Assembly: GCA_031284065.1 (NCBI GenBank)
Contig: JAITAP010000215.1
Location: 1-14,615 of the forward strand
Direction of reading: 5' to 3'
DNA length: 14,615 nt
Source of the DNA: Prevotellaceae bacterium
GTDB taxonomy: Bacteria > Bacteroidota > Bacteroidia > Bacteroidales > UBA932
Notes under the pieces: generated by a model
What the model was told of the DNA's origin: nothing
Databases searched by the model: none
The model's input: only the letters and a program-made list of their open reading frames with translations
Part shown: one piece after another, positions 1 through 7,647 of the stretch
How the letters are laid out: the number at the start of each line of letters is the position of its first letter
How positions within the stretch are numbered: the stretch's first letter is position 1
Program-made: the position numbers and the translations under genes

Positions 1-250
1 TGATTTTTGCATGGATAGCCGCCAGCTCCTCCGGCGACTTTGTTTCGGCCCACATATCCATTGGTATCTTTGCCCCCGGGTGATCTTTTGCCCAGCGCAT
101 TATGGCCAGCTGCTCATCCTCGTCTTCAGGAAAGAGGTCGAGCTCTACGTCGCCCAGCGGTATTTTTGCTTCGCCCATCATGAACCATGCTCTGGGCTCC
201 CGTCTTCTTCTCTTTTTGGGAGCCGGGGTTTGCATGTTTTCTGTTTCCAT
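1..250 (-). CDS. Hypothetical protein, 5' part only (runs off the window start)
   Basis: This is an open frame on the minus strand that starts at ATG 250-248 and is still open at base 1, giving about 83 residues. I do not recognise the family. The N-terminus is short and polar, followed by a basic patch (KKRRRR, about residues 12-17). Then comes an acidic, aromatic segment (WFMMGEAKIPLGDVELDLFP, then EDEDEQ) and a helix-like stretch ending in SPEELAAIHAKI. No signal peptide or membrane segment is visible. The start is supported by a TACCTTTG promoter box 28 bases upstream and by codons typical of its neighbours. It is transcribed away from the metal-efflux operon, so it is probably unrelated to it. 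The basic patch could contact nucleic acid, but that is only inference. Confidence 0.6.
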   Translation of the reverse strand, partial: METENMQTPAPKKRRRREPRAWFMMGEAKIPLGDVELDLFPEDEDEQLAIMRWAKDHPGAKIPMDMWAETKSPEELAAIHAKI

Positions 251-277
251 AATGCAGTATGATTTTTAGAGTTTAGG

Positions 278-285
278 CAAAGGTA
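278..285 (-). promoter_or_regulatory. Bacteroidota-type -7 box (TACCTTTG) for the leftward gene
   Basis: Read on the minus strand, this matches TAnnTTTG exactly and lies 28 bases upstream of the start codon at 250, which gives a leader of about 20 nt. No clear TTTG -33 element is seen. That position falls inside the 7-bp tandem array at 299-345. Confidence 0.5.
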
Positions 286-298
286 GCATTTTCTTTTT

Positions 299-345
299 GA
301 ATTTTGAATTTTGAATTTTGAATTTTGAATTTTGAATTTTGAATT
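299..345. repeat. Tandem 7-bp array (GAATTTT), six full copies plus a partial
   Basis: Six perfect copies of GAATTTT run from 299 to 340 and are followed by GAATT. The last unit merges with the tip of the inverted repeat of the element at 335-538. The array covers the place where the -33 region of the leftward promoter would lie. Confidence 0.9.
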
Positions 346-538
346 GGCTAACGCAATATGCGGTTATGAAAAATCTGCCTTTCAGGCAGGGGAGGCGGGG
401 CGCGGCGTTCGTAGGGCGTTGCCCTACGCTATTGATTTCGCCCTTTCAGGGCTTAACCTGATGGCGATGAACTTAAAGCCTACGGTTAATCAAGTGTCGT
501 CCCTGCGGGACTTGCGCGGCGTTAGCCAATTCAGAATT
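335..538. repeat. MITE-like element with terminal inverted repeats and four triloop hairpins
   Basis: The ends are perfect 15-bp inverted repeats: TGAATTGGCTAACGC at 340-354 and its complement at 519-533. They extend to 20 bp with one mismatch (335-354 and 519-538). Inside are four perfect short hairpins, each with a 3-nt loop: CTGCCT/AGGCAG at 375-389, GTAGGGC/GCCCTAC at 411-427, GCCCT/AGGGC at 440-452 and GTCCC/GGGAC at 499-511. The 411-452 core recurs at 7557-7600. A 69-codon frame crosses the element (332-541) but follows the repeat structure and is probably not a gene. No transposase is present, so the element would be non-autonomous or a REP-like structured repeat. Confidence 0.75.
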
Positions 539-643
539 TAAATTTTTCCTCAAGCTCTCGTTGCAACAAAGTCGTTTAGAGTTTAGCGATAATTCTCCGT
601 AAGTAAATAATATCAGCATAACGAATACTGCCGACATTATATC

Positions 644-677
644 TAATTGATAGCTATGAGGCTAACGTAATCAATTA
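644..677. repeat. Inverted repeat TAATTGAT/ATCAATTA with a TIR-like segment
   Basis: Perfect 8-bp arms at 644-651 and 670-677 are separated by 18 nt. The segment 660-671 (GGCTAACGTAAT) matches 11 of 12 bases of the inner inverted-repeat end of the element at 335-538, so it may be a worn remnant of that element. Apart from the palindromes listed here, 541-750 shows no gene. Confidence 0.35.
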
Positions 678-700
678 TACTGTATCCAAAATTCGTTTTG

Positions 701-717
701 TATGTGTTTGACACATA
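701..717. promoter_or_regulatory. Perfect 7-bp palindrome with 3-nt loop, possible operator
   Basis: TATGTGT and ACACATA flank TTG. It lies 40 bp upstream of the efflux promoter. It could bind a metal-responsive regulator or be a structural repeat; no regulator gene lies in the window to support either. Confidence 0.3.
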
Positions 718-750
718 GCGAGTTGGCATTACTTTGGAAAATAATTTATC

Positions 751-788
751 CAAATATTTGCTTTTTAGCAAATAATACCATATCTTTG
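751..788 (+). promoter_or_regulatory. Promoter of the metal-efflux operon, with overlapping palindromes
   Basis: A TTTG element at 757-760 is followed after exactly 20 nt by TATCTTTG at 781-788, a full match to the Bacteroidota TTTG/TAnnTTTG promoter. The -33 element lies inside two palindromes: CAAATATTTG at 751-760 and ATTTGCT/AGCAAAT with a 4-nt loop at 756-773. These are placed where a repressor or activator would act, so metal-dependent control is plausible but inferred. The leader to the first ATG is about 40 nt. Confidence 0.65.
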
Positions 789-834
789 CAGCCGGAAATT
801 TAAACTAAACCCAAAAAGCAGAGTAGCCATCATC

Positions 835-1257
835 ATGAAAAAAGCATTGACGCTATCGGTCTTGTTGCTCGCCAATATCGCTGTATTGGCGCACTCTGCT
901 ATTCCCCACCACTACCATGAGGGCGTTCCCGTTGTTGTATCCGGCGTTTGCGACGTCGGCGGCGAAGAGGTGCACCCGCACGGCTACCGCCATCACCACC
1001 ATGCGCCGGACAACGCTACCATAGAAGACTGTCGGCTGAAACAGCTATACGCGCGTGCCGCCAACGACGAGCAACAGCCGGACGCTGCCGTCGGCACTGT
1101 TTTCCTGCTGCCGTGTACGCCTTACCTGATTTCTGCCGCCGCTGACGCGCAGAGGGATTTGTCGTCAATTTCTTTTGCGCAAAAACCTTACGTACAATCT
1201 TACCATACCATTTTTGTCGCCCGCTCGCTCGGCCTGAGGGCGCCCCCTGCCTGCTGA
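835..1257 (+). CDS. His-rich periplasmic protein, DUF6769-like, first gene of the efflux operon
   Basis: The product is 140 residues. It has an N-terminal signal peptide (MKKALTLSVLLLANIAVLAH) followed by histidine clusters: PHHYHEG near residue 24 and HPHGYRHHHH near residues 47-56. Three cysteines lie at about 39, 66 and 94, plus a C-terminal one. The C-terminus (HTIFVARSLGLRAPP) matches the ending I remember for DUF6769-type proteins, which sit in front of CusB/CusA-like genes in Bacteroides. The likely role is periplasmic metal binding or delivery to the pump; this is inferred from histidines and position, not shown. It is followed after 145 bp by the adaptor gene, with no other promoter seen. 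The start fits the promoter at 757-788 and the signal peptide. Confidence 0.75.
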   Translation: MKKALTLSVLLLANIAVLAHSAIPHHYHEGVPVVVSGVCDVGGEEVHPHGYRHHHHAPDNATIEDCRLKQLYARAANDEQQPDAAVGTVFLLPCTPYLISAAADAQRDLSSISFAQKPYVQSYHTIFVARSLGLRAPPAC

Positions 1258-1402
1258 TTTTTACCGCTTTTTTATTGACCACGTTTGCTTGCGTTGAGGC
1301 ACGTTTTGCCGCGCTGCGCTAATTGTGGTTGACCGCCGCTTAACGCTCAATCCGAGCCGTGCGGGTATTACTTTCATCAATAACAAAAAAATCAGCAAAA
1401 AA

Positions 1403-2923
1403 ATGAAATCACAAGCTATTATTCTATCTATATCTATCGCTGCAACGCTGGGCTTTGGCTCATGCGACGGCAGCGCGACAAAAAACAACAATTTGCCGGA
1501 AGCGGCGGCTCACGAGGAGAAGCTCACGCTGACATCCTACAACCGCGACGTTGAAGTTTACGCGGAGGTTACGCCGCTGGTGGCGGGACAGCAAAGCTCG
1601 GTGGTAGCGCATTTCACGCGCCTCGACAACTTCAAACCTTTGGAGGCGGAAACGGTTACCGTGAGCCTTACCACAGGCGGCGACAGCATTGGGCAGACGC
1701 TCGGCGAACCGGAGCGGCCGGGCGTTTACCGCTTTACGCTGCAACCCGCAGCCGTTGGCGCGGGAAAGCTGGCGTTTGGCATTACCACGCCAAGCGGAAC
1801 GTCGCAGGTTGCTATTCCCGACGTTCGCGTGTACGCCGGCGACTCGGAGGCGGAGCGTGCCGCCGACAATGAGGTCGTGCCGGGTAGCAGCGACGTTGTA
1901 TTTACGAAAGAGCAAAGCTGGAAGGTGGACTTTGCAACGGAGGAGGCCACGCCTGCGCCCTTTGGCGAGGTGATAAAGGTTGTCGCCAAGATTTTGCCTG
2001 CGCAGGGGGACGAAAGGGTCGTGGCTACGCAGTCGAGCGGCATGGTTGTCTTTCACAACGGGAGCATGGTGGAGGGCAGGGCGGTTGGCGCGGGGCAAGC
2101 GCTGTTCTCGATTGAGAGCGAAGGCTTGGCGGACAATAGCCTGAGCGTTCGCTACGCGGAGGCGGAGAGCGAGTACAACCGCGCAAAAGTCGAGTACGAG
2201 CGCAAAAAGGCGCTCGCCCAAGACAAAATCGCCTCCGAAAGCGAGCTGCTGAAGGCGCAAACGGAGCTGACAAACGCTGAAATCACCTACCGTAACCTGC
2301 GAAAAAACTTCTCCGCAGGCAGGCAGGTCGTGAGCTCGCCGACAGGCGGGTTTGTCCGGCAGGTGTGGGTGAAGAACGGCGAGTACGTGGCGGCGGGGCA
2401 AGCTGTGGTAACCGTTACCCAAAACCGCGACCTGCTCATTCGGGCAGAGCTGCAACCCAAGTACTACGGCGTGCTTAGCGCCATAACGTCGGCAAACATC
2501 CGCGTTATGGGCAGCAACCGCACGTACACGCTTGAGGAGCTGGACGGCCAAGTTGCCTCGTTTGGCAAATCTACGGACGTTAGCAACCCGCTCATCCCCG
2601 TCATTTTTCAGGTGAGGAACAGCGTTGGGCTTTTGTCCGGCAGCTTTGTGGAGCTCTACATCAAAACCCAAACAAGCAGCCGCGCAATTGCGCTCCCCAA
2701 CGAATCGATTGTGGAGGAAATGGGCAGCTTCTTTGCTTACGTGCAGCGCACGCCCGAGCTGTTTGAGAAGCGTCCGGTTCGTAAGGGCGCAACGGACGGC
2801 TTCCGGACGGAAGTACTGTCCGGCATATCCGCCGGCGAGCGCGTGGTGAGCAAGGGCGCAATACTCGTCAAATTAGCGCAGGCCGCAGGTGGAGTGGATA
2901 GCGAGTCCGGACACTCACATTAA
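1403..2923 (+). CDS. RND efflux periplasmic adaptor lipoprotein (CusB/CzcB-like membrane fusion protein)
   Basis: The product is 506 residues from ATG 1403. The frame is open further upstream, but this start gives a proper lipoprotein signal ending FGSC with Cys21. The order of parts is: an N-terminal beta domain typical of Bacteroidota adaptors (about 40-150), the first half of the lipoyl-like domain, an alpha-helical coiled-coil hairpin rich in Glu/Lys/Ala (about 245-303), the second lipoyl half (SSPTGGFVRQVWVKNGEYV, about 310-330), a beta-barrel, and a membrane-proximal domain ending in GHSH. It links the inner-membrane pump to the outer-membrane channel. The CusB-type N-terminal methionine metal site is not apparent, which fits a divalent-metal rather than Cu(I) system. 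The pump gene follows after 111 bp of AT-rich DNA. Confidence 0.9.
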   Translation: MKSQAIILSISIAATLGFGSCDGSATKNNNLPEAAAHEEKLTLTSYNRDVEVYAEVTPLVAGQQSSVVAHFTRLDNFKPLEAETVTVSLTTGGDSIGQTLGEPERPGVYRFTLQPAAVGAGKLAFGITTPSGTSQVAIPDVRVYAGDSEAERAADNEVVPGSSDVVFTKEQSWKVDFATEEATPAPFGEVIKVVAKILPAQGDERVVATQSSGMVVFHNGSMVEGRAVGAGQALFSIESEGLADNSLSVRYAEAESEYNRAKVEYERKKALAQDKIASESELLKAQTELTNAEITYRNLRKNFSAGRQVVSSPTGGFVRQVWVKNGEYVAAGQAVVTVTQNRDLLIRAELQPKYYGVLSAITSANIRVMGSNRTYTLEELDGQVASFGKSTDVSNPLIPVIFQVRNSVGLLSGSFVELYIKTQTSSRAIALPNESIVEEMGSFFAYVQRTPELFEKRPVRKGATDGFRTEVLSGISAGERVVSKGAILVKLAQAAGGVDSESGHSH

Positions 2924-2936
2924 CCAATTCGCTACG

Positions 2937-3031
2937 TAAATTCTGAAATTCTGTAAATTTTCATATAATTACATAATTTCCACAGAATTTACATAATTCA
3001 AACTTCAGAATTTAAAATTCAAAATTTAAAA
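2937..3031. repeat. AT-rich intergenic repeats related to those before the TolC-like gene
   Basis: The spacer contains AATTCTGTAAATT-like and reverse-oriented ACAGAATTTACATAATTC segments. The same words (AATTATGTAATTCTGTAAATT in plus orientation) form the 64-bp units at 6212-6339. They seem to be a dispersed intergenic family. No promoter box is evident here. Confidence 0.4.
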
Positions 3032-3034
3032 ACT

Positions 3035-6000
3035 ATGCTAAATAAAATCATACATTTTTCTCTCAACAACAAGCTGTTTGTGTTGCTGGGGGCGGCGCTG
3101 CTGATGGCGGGAGGGGTCTATACCTCGCAGAAGATGGATATAGACGTGTTTCCCGACCTCACAGCCCCAACAGTTGTTGTTATGACCGACGCACGCGGCA
3201 TGGCTGCCGAAGAGGTGGAGCGTCTGGTTACGTTTCACATAGAAACGGCGGTGAACGGCGCGACGGACGTGCGCCGCGTTCGCTCGTCGTCCATGCAGGG
3301 GTACTCCTTTGTGTGGGTAGAGTTTGGCTGGGGCACGGACATATTTAAGGCCCGCCAGATTGTGAGCGAAAAGATGGCGATGCTCTCCGCCTCGCTGCCG
3401 GCGGGCGTAACGCCCGCGCTGGCGCCCCAGTCGAGCATCATGGGCGAAATACTGTTCATTGGGTTGCAGGCGGATTCGACCTCCATGATGGAGCTGCGCA
3501 CGCTGGCGGACTGGGTGGTGAAGCCTGCCATACTCGCCACAGGCGGCGTGTCGCAGGTTACGGTTATCGGCGGCGACCACAAGCAGTACCAGCTCCTTGC
3601 CGACCCGCAGCGCATGGACGCTTACGGCGTTTCCATGAGCGAGCTGGAGGCAACAGGCCGAACGTTCAGCAACAACTCCTCCGGCGGCATTGTGCGCGAC
3701 TACGGCAACGAGTTCGTGCTGCGCGGCGTGGCGCGTACCAACGACCTCGACGAGCTGGGCGCAACGTTCGTCAAGACGGCGGGCGGAAAGCCGGTGGTGG
3801 TGGCGGACGTGGCGGAGCTGGTCGTGGGCAGCGCACAAAAGATGGGCTACGCATCGCAGAGCGCCAAGCCTTCGGTCATCCTCTCCGTATCGAAGCAACC
3901 CAACGTCAACACGCTCAACGTAACGACGAATATTGAGCGCAACCTTGCGGAGATTCAGAAGTCGCTCCCGTCCGGCGTGAGGATGGACACCAAGATTTTC
4001 CGTCAGGCGGACTTCATCGAGGCGGCGGTCAGCAACGTGGGCGACGCGCTGCTGGAGGGCGCGCTGTTCGTCATCATCATCCTCTTCCTGTTCTTGGGGA
4101 GCTTCCGCACGACCGTCATCTCGATTATCGCCATTCCGCTGTCGCTGCTGGGCAGCATTATCGTGCTACAGCTGCTGGGCATGAACATCAACACCATGAC
4201 GCTGGGGGGCATGTGCATTGCCATTGGCTCGCTGGTGGACGACGCTATTATCGACGTGGAGAACGTCTATAAGCGGCTGCGGCAGCGGCGGCGCGAGGGC
4301 GGAAGCGCGGCGCTCCGCAGCGCCGCAGAGAGGATTAGCGTCATCTTTGAGGCCTCGCGCGAAATCAGAGCGTCTATCCTGAACGCCACGCTCATCATCA
4401 TTGCCGCGTTCACGCCGCTGTTCTTCCTCTCCGGCATGGAGGGGCGGATGCTCAAGCCGCTGGGCGTTGCCTACATCGTGTCGCTGTTCATGTCGCTTAT
4501 CGTTGCCATGACGGTAACGCCGCTGCTGTGCAGGCTGATGCTTTCGGGCGACAAATATTTGAGCAAAAACGAAAAAGACAGCTGGCTTACCCGCAAGCTT
4601 GCCCGCCTCTACGAGTCGTCGCTCCGCTGGACGCTCCGCAACAAGAAGAGGGTCATTTACCCCATCGTTGCCACCTTTGCCGTTTCGGTCGGCTTGTTCT
4701 TCTGCATGGGGCGCAGCTTTCTGCCCGAGTTTAACGAAGGTTCGCTGGTGATTTCCGCCGTAACGAAGCCCGGCATTTCGCTGGAGGAGAACAACCGTCT
4801 GGGCAACCTGATGGAGCGCGAGCTGCTGCAAGTCCCGGAGGTAACCGGCACGGCGCGGCGCACGGGGCGCGGGGAGCTCGACGAACATTCGCAGGCAACC
4901 AACAGCTCGGAAATTGACGTGAACTTTCGCCTTGCCAGCCGCCCGCGCGAGGCGTTCATGGCCGACGTGCGGCGGGCGCTGACCGACATTCCGGGCGTGG
5001 CCACCACCGTGGGGCAGCCGCTCGGACACCGCATAGACCACATCCTTTCGGGAACGCGGGCAAACATCGCCATCAAGCTCTTTGGCGAAGACCTGAGCCG
5101 CCTCTTTACGCTGGGCAACCAAATCAAAAGCGCCATTGAGGGCGTGGACGGGCTGGTGGACGTGGCGGTGGAGCAGCAAACCGAAACGCCGCAGCTGCAA
5201 ATCCGCGCCAATCGCGGAATGCTTGCCCGCTACGGCATTAGCGTAGAGGACTTCAACAGGTACATCGAAATGGCGTTTGCGGGCGAAAAGCTGGCCGACA
5301 TCTACGAGGGGCAGCGGAGCTTTGACCTCGTGCTGCGGCTCAACAAGGATTACACCGGAAGCGTGGAGCAGGTGAAGTCGGCGCTGATTGACGTTGAGAG
5401 CGGCAGGAAAGTCCCGCTGGAGGAGATTGCCGACGTTGCGTCGGTGGGCGGGCCAAACGCCATCTCGCGCGAAAACGTGCGGCGCAAGCTCGTGGTCTCG
5501 GCAAACGTATCGGGGCGGGACCTGAAGGGCGCGGTGGACGACATCAAAGCCCGCATTGAGGGGGGCGTTTCCCTGCCGGAGGGCTACAGCATCGAGTACG
5601 GCGGGCAGTTTGAGAGCGCGGCGAGCGCATCGCGCACCCTGCTCATCGCCACCCTGCTCGCCGTAGGCGTGATATTCCTGCTGCTCTACGGCGAGTTCCG
5701 AAACGTTACGCTATCCGCCATCGTGCTGCTCAACCTGCCGCTGGCGCTGATTGGCGGGGCGTTCGCGGTGTTCTTCACGTCGGGCGTGGTGAGCATCCCC
5801 TCCATCATTGGCTTCATCACGCTCTTTGGGATAGCCACGCGCAACGGGATTCTCTTAATTTCAAACTATGAGCTAAGAATTAAGAGTACCTCCGCCGCGC
5901 CAAGCGTCAACCCCCACCTTCGGGAGGTAATCATTCACGGCTCGCTGGACAGGCTCAACCCTATCCTGATGACAGCGCTCACGGCGGCGCTGGCGCTCAT

Positions 6001-6160
6001 CCCGCTCGTGCTGCAAGGCGACAAGCCCGGCAACGAAATACAAAGCCCTATGGCGGTGGTTGTGCTGGGCGGGCTGCTAACCTCTACGCTGCTGAACATC
6101 TACATTATTCCTATTGTGTATGAGAAGATGAAGGGGGGAGAGAAGTTAAAGAAGTTATAG
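3035..6160 (+). CDS. Heavy-metal RND efflux pump, CzcA/CusA family
   Basis: The product is 1041 residues, the normal length of CusA/CzcA proteins. It has an N-terminal membrane helix, a porter domain (DVFPDLTAPTVVVMTDARG near residue 38), a central membrane block with the proton-relay motif VDDAIIDVEN (D402, D403, D407, E409), a second porter half and a C-terminal membrane block. D402 matches the essential aspartate of HME-type pumps. The CzcA-like signatures DEHSQATNSSEIDV and RIDHILSG (H669) are present. The three methionines of the Cu(I) site in E. coli CusA (573, 623, 672) are replaced, so Zn, Co, Ni or Cd is more likely than Cu(I). The C-terminus EKLKKL is encoded by the first units of a 9-bp tandem array. 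It works with the adaptor and the TolC-like protein. Confidence 0.95.
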   Translation: MLNKIIHFSLNNKLFVLLGAALLMAGGVYTSQKMDIDVFPDLTAPTVVVMTDARGMAAEEVERLVTFHIETAVNGATDVRRVRSSSMQGYSFVWVEFGWGTDIFKARQIVSEKMAMLSASLPAGVTPALAPQSSIMGEILFIGLQADSTSMMELRTLADWVVKPAILATGGVSQVTVIGGDHKQYQLLADPQRMDAYGVSMSELEATGRTFSNNSSGGIVRDYGNEFVLRGVARTNDLDELGATFVKTAGGKPVVVADVAELVVGSAQKMGYASQSAKPSVILSVSKQPNVNTLNVTTNIERNLAEIQKSLPSGVRMDTKIFRQADFIEAAVSNVGDALLEGALFVIIILFLFLGSFRTTVISIIAIPLSLLGSIIVLQLLGMNINTMTLGGMCIAIGSLVDDAIIDVENVYKRLRQRRREGGSAALRSAAERISVIFEASREIRASILNATLIIIAAFTPLFFLSGMEGRMLKPLGVAYIVSLFMSLIVAMTVTPLLCRLMLSGDKYLSKNEKDSWLTRKLARLYESSLRWTLRNKKRVIYPIVATFAVSVGLFFCMGRSFLPEFNEGSLVISAVTKPGISLEENNRLGNLMERELLQVPEVTGTARRTGRGELDEHSQATNSSEIDVNFRLASRPREAFMADVRRALTDIPGVATTVGQPLGHRIDHILSGTRANIAIKLFGEDLSRLFTLGNQIKSAIEGVDGLVDVAVEQQTETPQLQIRANRGMLARYGISVEDFNRYIEMAFAGEKLADIYEGQRSFDLVLRLNKDYTGSVEQVKSALIDVESGRKVPLEEIADVASVGGPNAISRENVRRKLVVSANVSGRDLKGAVDDIKARIEGGVSLPEGYSIEYGGQFESAASASRTLLIATLLAVGVIFLLLYGEFRNVTLSAIVLLNLPLALIGGAFAVFFTSGVVSIPSIIGFITLFGIATRNGILLISNYELRIKSTSAAPSVNPHLREVIIHGSLDRLNPILMTALTAALALIPLVLQGDKPGNEIQSPMAVVVLGGLLTSTLLNIYIIPIVYEKMKGGEKLKKL

Positions 6161-6195
6161 AAGTTAGGGAAGTTATAGAAGTTATAGAAGTTAGG
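6142..6195. repeat. Six 9-bp tandem units (GAAGTTAxx) across the stop codon of the pump gene
   Basis: The units start at 6142, 6151, 6160, 6169, 6178 and 6187 and end in AAA, ATA, AGG, ATA, ATA and AGG. The first two encode the last residues and TAG stop of the pump. A 9-bp period keeps the frame, so copy changes would not disturb the upstream codons. Confidence 0.85.
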
Positions 6196-6211
6196 GGATG
6201 ATGGTAGTAAG

Positions 6212-6339
6212 TTGAGTTTGTATAATATGTAAATTATGTTTAAATTATGTAATTCTGTAAATTAAGAAGCAATGATTGAGTTTGTGCAATATGTAAATTA
6301 TGTTTAAATCATGTAATTCTGTAAATTAAGAAGCAATGA
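6212..6339. repeat. 64-bp tandem duplication that includes the start codon of the TolC-like gene
   Basis: Copy 1 (6212-6275) and copy 2 (6276-6339) differ at only three positions. Copy 2 supplies the leader and ATG of the TolC-like gene at 6336. Copy 1 carries a decoy ATG at 6272 that opens a frame of eleven codons ending at TAA. The unit shares words with the spacer at 2937-3031. Confidence 0.9.
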
Positions 6340-7514
6340 AAATCTTATTTATAACCATAGCATTTTGCGTCGTATCCTTTTCGGTGGCGGCGCAGAGCGA
6401 AGTTGAAACGACGCTGCGCGAAGTTGAAGCGAACAGCGCCACGCTGCGCGCGCTGCGCGAGCAAGCTGAAGCCCGAAAGCTGGGCAACAAAACGGGCATA
6501 TACCTTGCCAACCCGGAGGTGGAGTACAGCTACCTGTGGGGCAGCCCGTCGGCGGTGGGCAACCGCACGGATGTGAGCGTCCGGCAGTCCTTCGATTTCC
6601 CGACGGCGTACGCCCACCGGAGCAAGATTGCCGACATGGAGAACGCCAACGCAGAGCTGGCGTACAGGACAGAGCGCATGGCGCTGCTCCTTGAGGCAAA
6701 ACAGGCGTGCATTGCGCTGATATACTACAACGCCCTCGCGCGGGAGTGCGCCGCAAGGCTGCGCAGCGCCGCGCAGCTCGCCGAAATGTACCGCGCACGG
6801 CTGGCAAAGGGCGACGCCAACGCCATTGAGAGCAACAAGGCGCAGCTAAACCTCGTGGCCGTGCAGCATGAGGCAGACCGCATTGCGGCGGAGCAGGCGT
6901 CGCTCCGGCTGGAGCTAAAGCGGCTCAACGGAGGCAAGGAGCTGACGCTGTCAGCCGCCGAGTACCCCGAAACGTCCCTGCCCAACAGCTTTGAGAGCTG
7001 GTACGCGCAGGCCGAAAGCGTCAACCCATACCTACAGCACGTCGGCGGGCAGCTCGACGTGAGCCGGCAGCAGGTGAAGCTGAACGCCGCGCTCGGGCTG
7101 CCGAAGTTCTCGGCGGGCTACACGAGCGAAAAGGTGGTTGGGGAGTGGTTTCAGGGCGTTTCCGCAGGCGTTTCCATTCCCCTTTGGGAGAATAAAAACC
7201 GCGTGAAGCTGGCAAAAGCGCAGGTCAGAGCGTCGGAGGCTGCCCTGAGCGACGCCAAGATACAGCTATACAACACGCTGCAAAGCCTCTACCGCCGCGC
7301 CGCTGCGCTGCGCCAAACCGCCGCAGCCTACCGGAGCACGCTGGCGGCCTGCAACAACGAGCCGCTGCTGCAAAAAGCGTTCGCCGCCGGCGAAATATCC
7401 CTGCTGACCTACCTTCAGGAAATGGACTACTACTACGCCGCCGTGAGTAGCGTGCTCGCTGCGGAAAGAGACTTTGAGCTGGCGGCGGCAGAGCTGACGG
7501 CAGCGGAGAGCTGA
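6336..7514 (+). CDS. TolC-family outer-membrane efflux channel (CzcC/CusC-like)
   Basis: The product is 392 residues, a little shorter than most TolC/CzcC proteins (about 400-450). It has a clear signal peptide (MKILFITIAFCVVSFSVAAQ, cut likely after Ala19) and no lipobox. The rest is mainly long Ala/Glu/Gln/Leu-rich helices forming the periplasmic barrel (about 25-60, 100-190, 270-350). Short beta segments cover the membrane barrel (SYLWGSPSAVGNRTDVSVRQ near 69; SAGYTSEKVVGEWFQGVSAG near 250). SIPLWENKNR is the conserved turn of the second repeat. It is the exit duct of the RND complex and the last gene of the operon. The start is fixed by the signal peptide. Confidence 0.9.
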   Translation: MKILFITIAFCVVSFSVAAQSEVETTLREVEANSATLRALREQAEARKLGNKTGIYLANPEVEYSYLWGSPSAVGNRTDVSVRQSFDFPTAYAHRSKIADMENANAELAYRTERMALLLEAKQACIALIYYNALARECAARLRSAAQLAEMYRARLAKGDANAIESNKAQLNLVAVQHEADRIAAEQASLRLELKRLNGGKELTLSAAEYPETSLPNSFESWYAQAESVNPYLQHVGGQLDVSRQQVKLNAALGLPKFSAGYTSEKVVGEWFQGVSAGVSIPLWENKNRVKLAKAQVRASEAALSDAKIQLYNTLQSLYRRAAALRQTAAAYRSTLAACNNEPLLQKAFAAGEISLLTYLQEMDYYYAAVSSVLAAERDFELAAAELTAAES

Positions 7515-7517
7515 TTT

Positions 7518-7610
7518 TTGAACTTTCAGGGCTCCACGTTCCGCACGCAAGCCACCGTAGGGCGTTGCCCTACGCTAATTGATTGCACCCTTTCAGGGCT
7601 ACTATAGGGC
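7518..7610. repeat. Core copy of the triloop-hairpin repeat downstream of the efflux operon
   Basis: The hairpin GTAGGGC/GCCCTAC at 7557-7573, the following CTAATTGATT segment and CCCT/AGGG at 7588-7598 repeat the 411-452 core of the element at 335-538. The inverted-repeat ends are missing. Additional TTTCAGGGCT words lie at 7523-7532 and 7591-7600. Confidence 0.7.
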
Positions 7611-7647
7611 TCCAAACAGAATGTCCTAAACCATCCCAATTTGCCCA

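Noticed and set aside
299..538. CRISPR array
   Set aside because: The repeats are 7-bp perfect tandems without spacers, and the hairpins differ in sequence. No cas gene lies nearby.
332..541. 69-codon frame on the plus strand
   Set aside because: It lies within the MITE-like repeat and its sequence is set by hairpins and inverted repeats. It is probably not a gene.
1460..2671. Long minus-strand frame (403 codons) opposite the adaptor gene
   Set aside because: It is an Arg/His/Ala-rich antisense frame caused by GC-rich codon bias of the real adaptor gene.
4166..5200. Long minus-strand frame (344 codons) opposite the RND pump gene
   Set aside because: Antisense shadow of a clear CzcA/CusA-family gene; low-complexity His/Arg composition.
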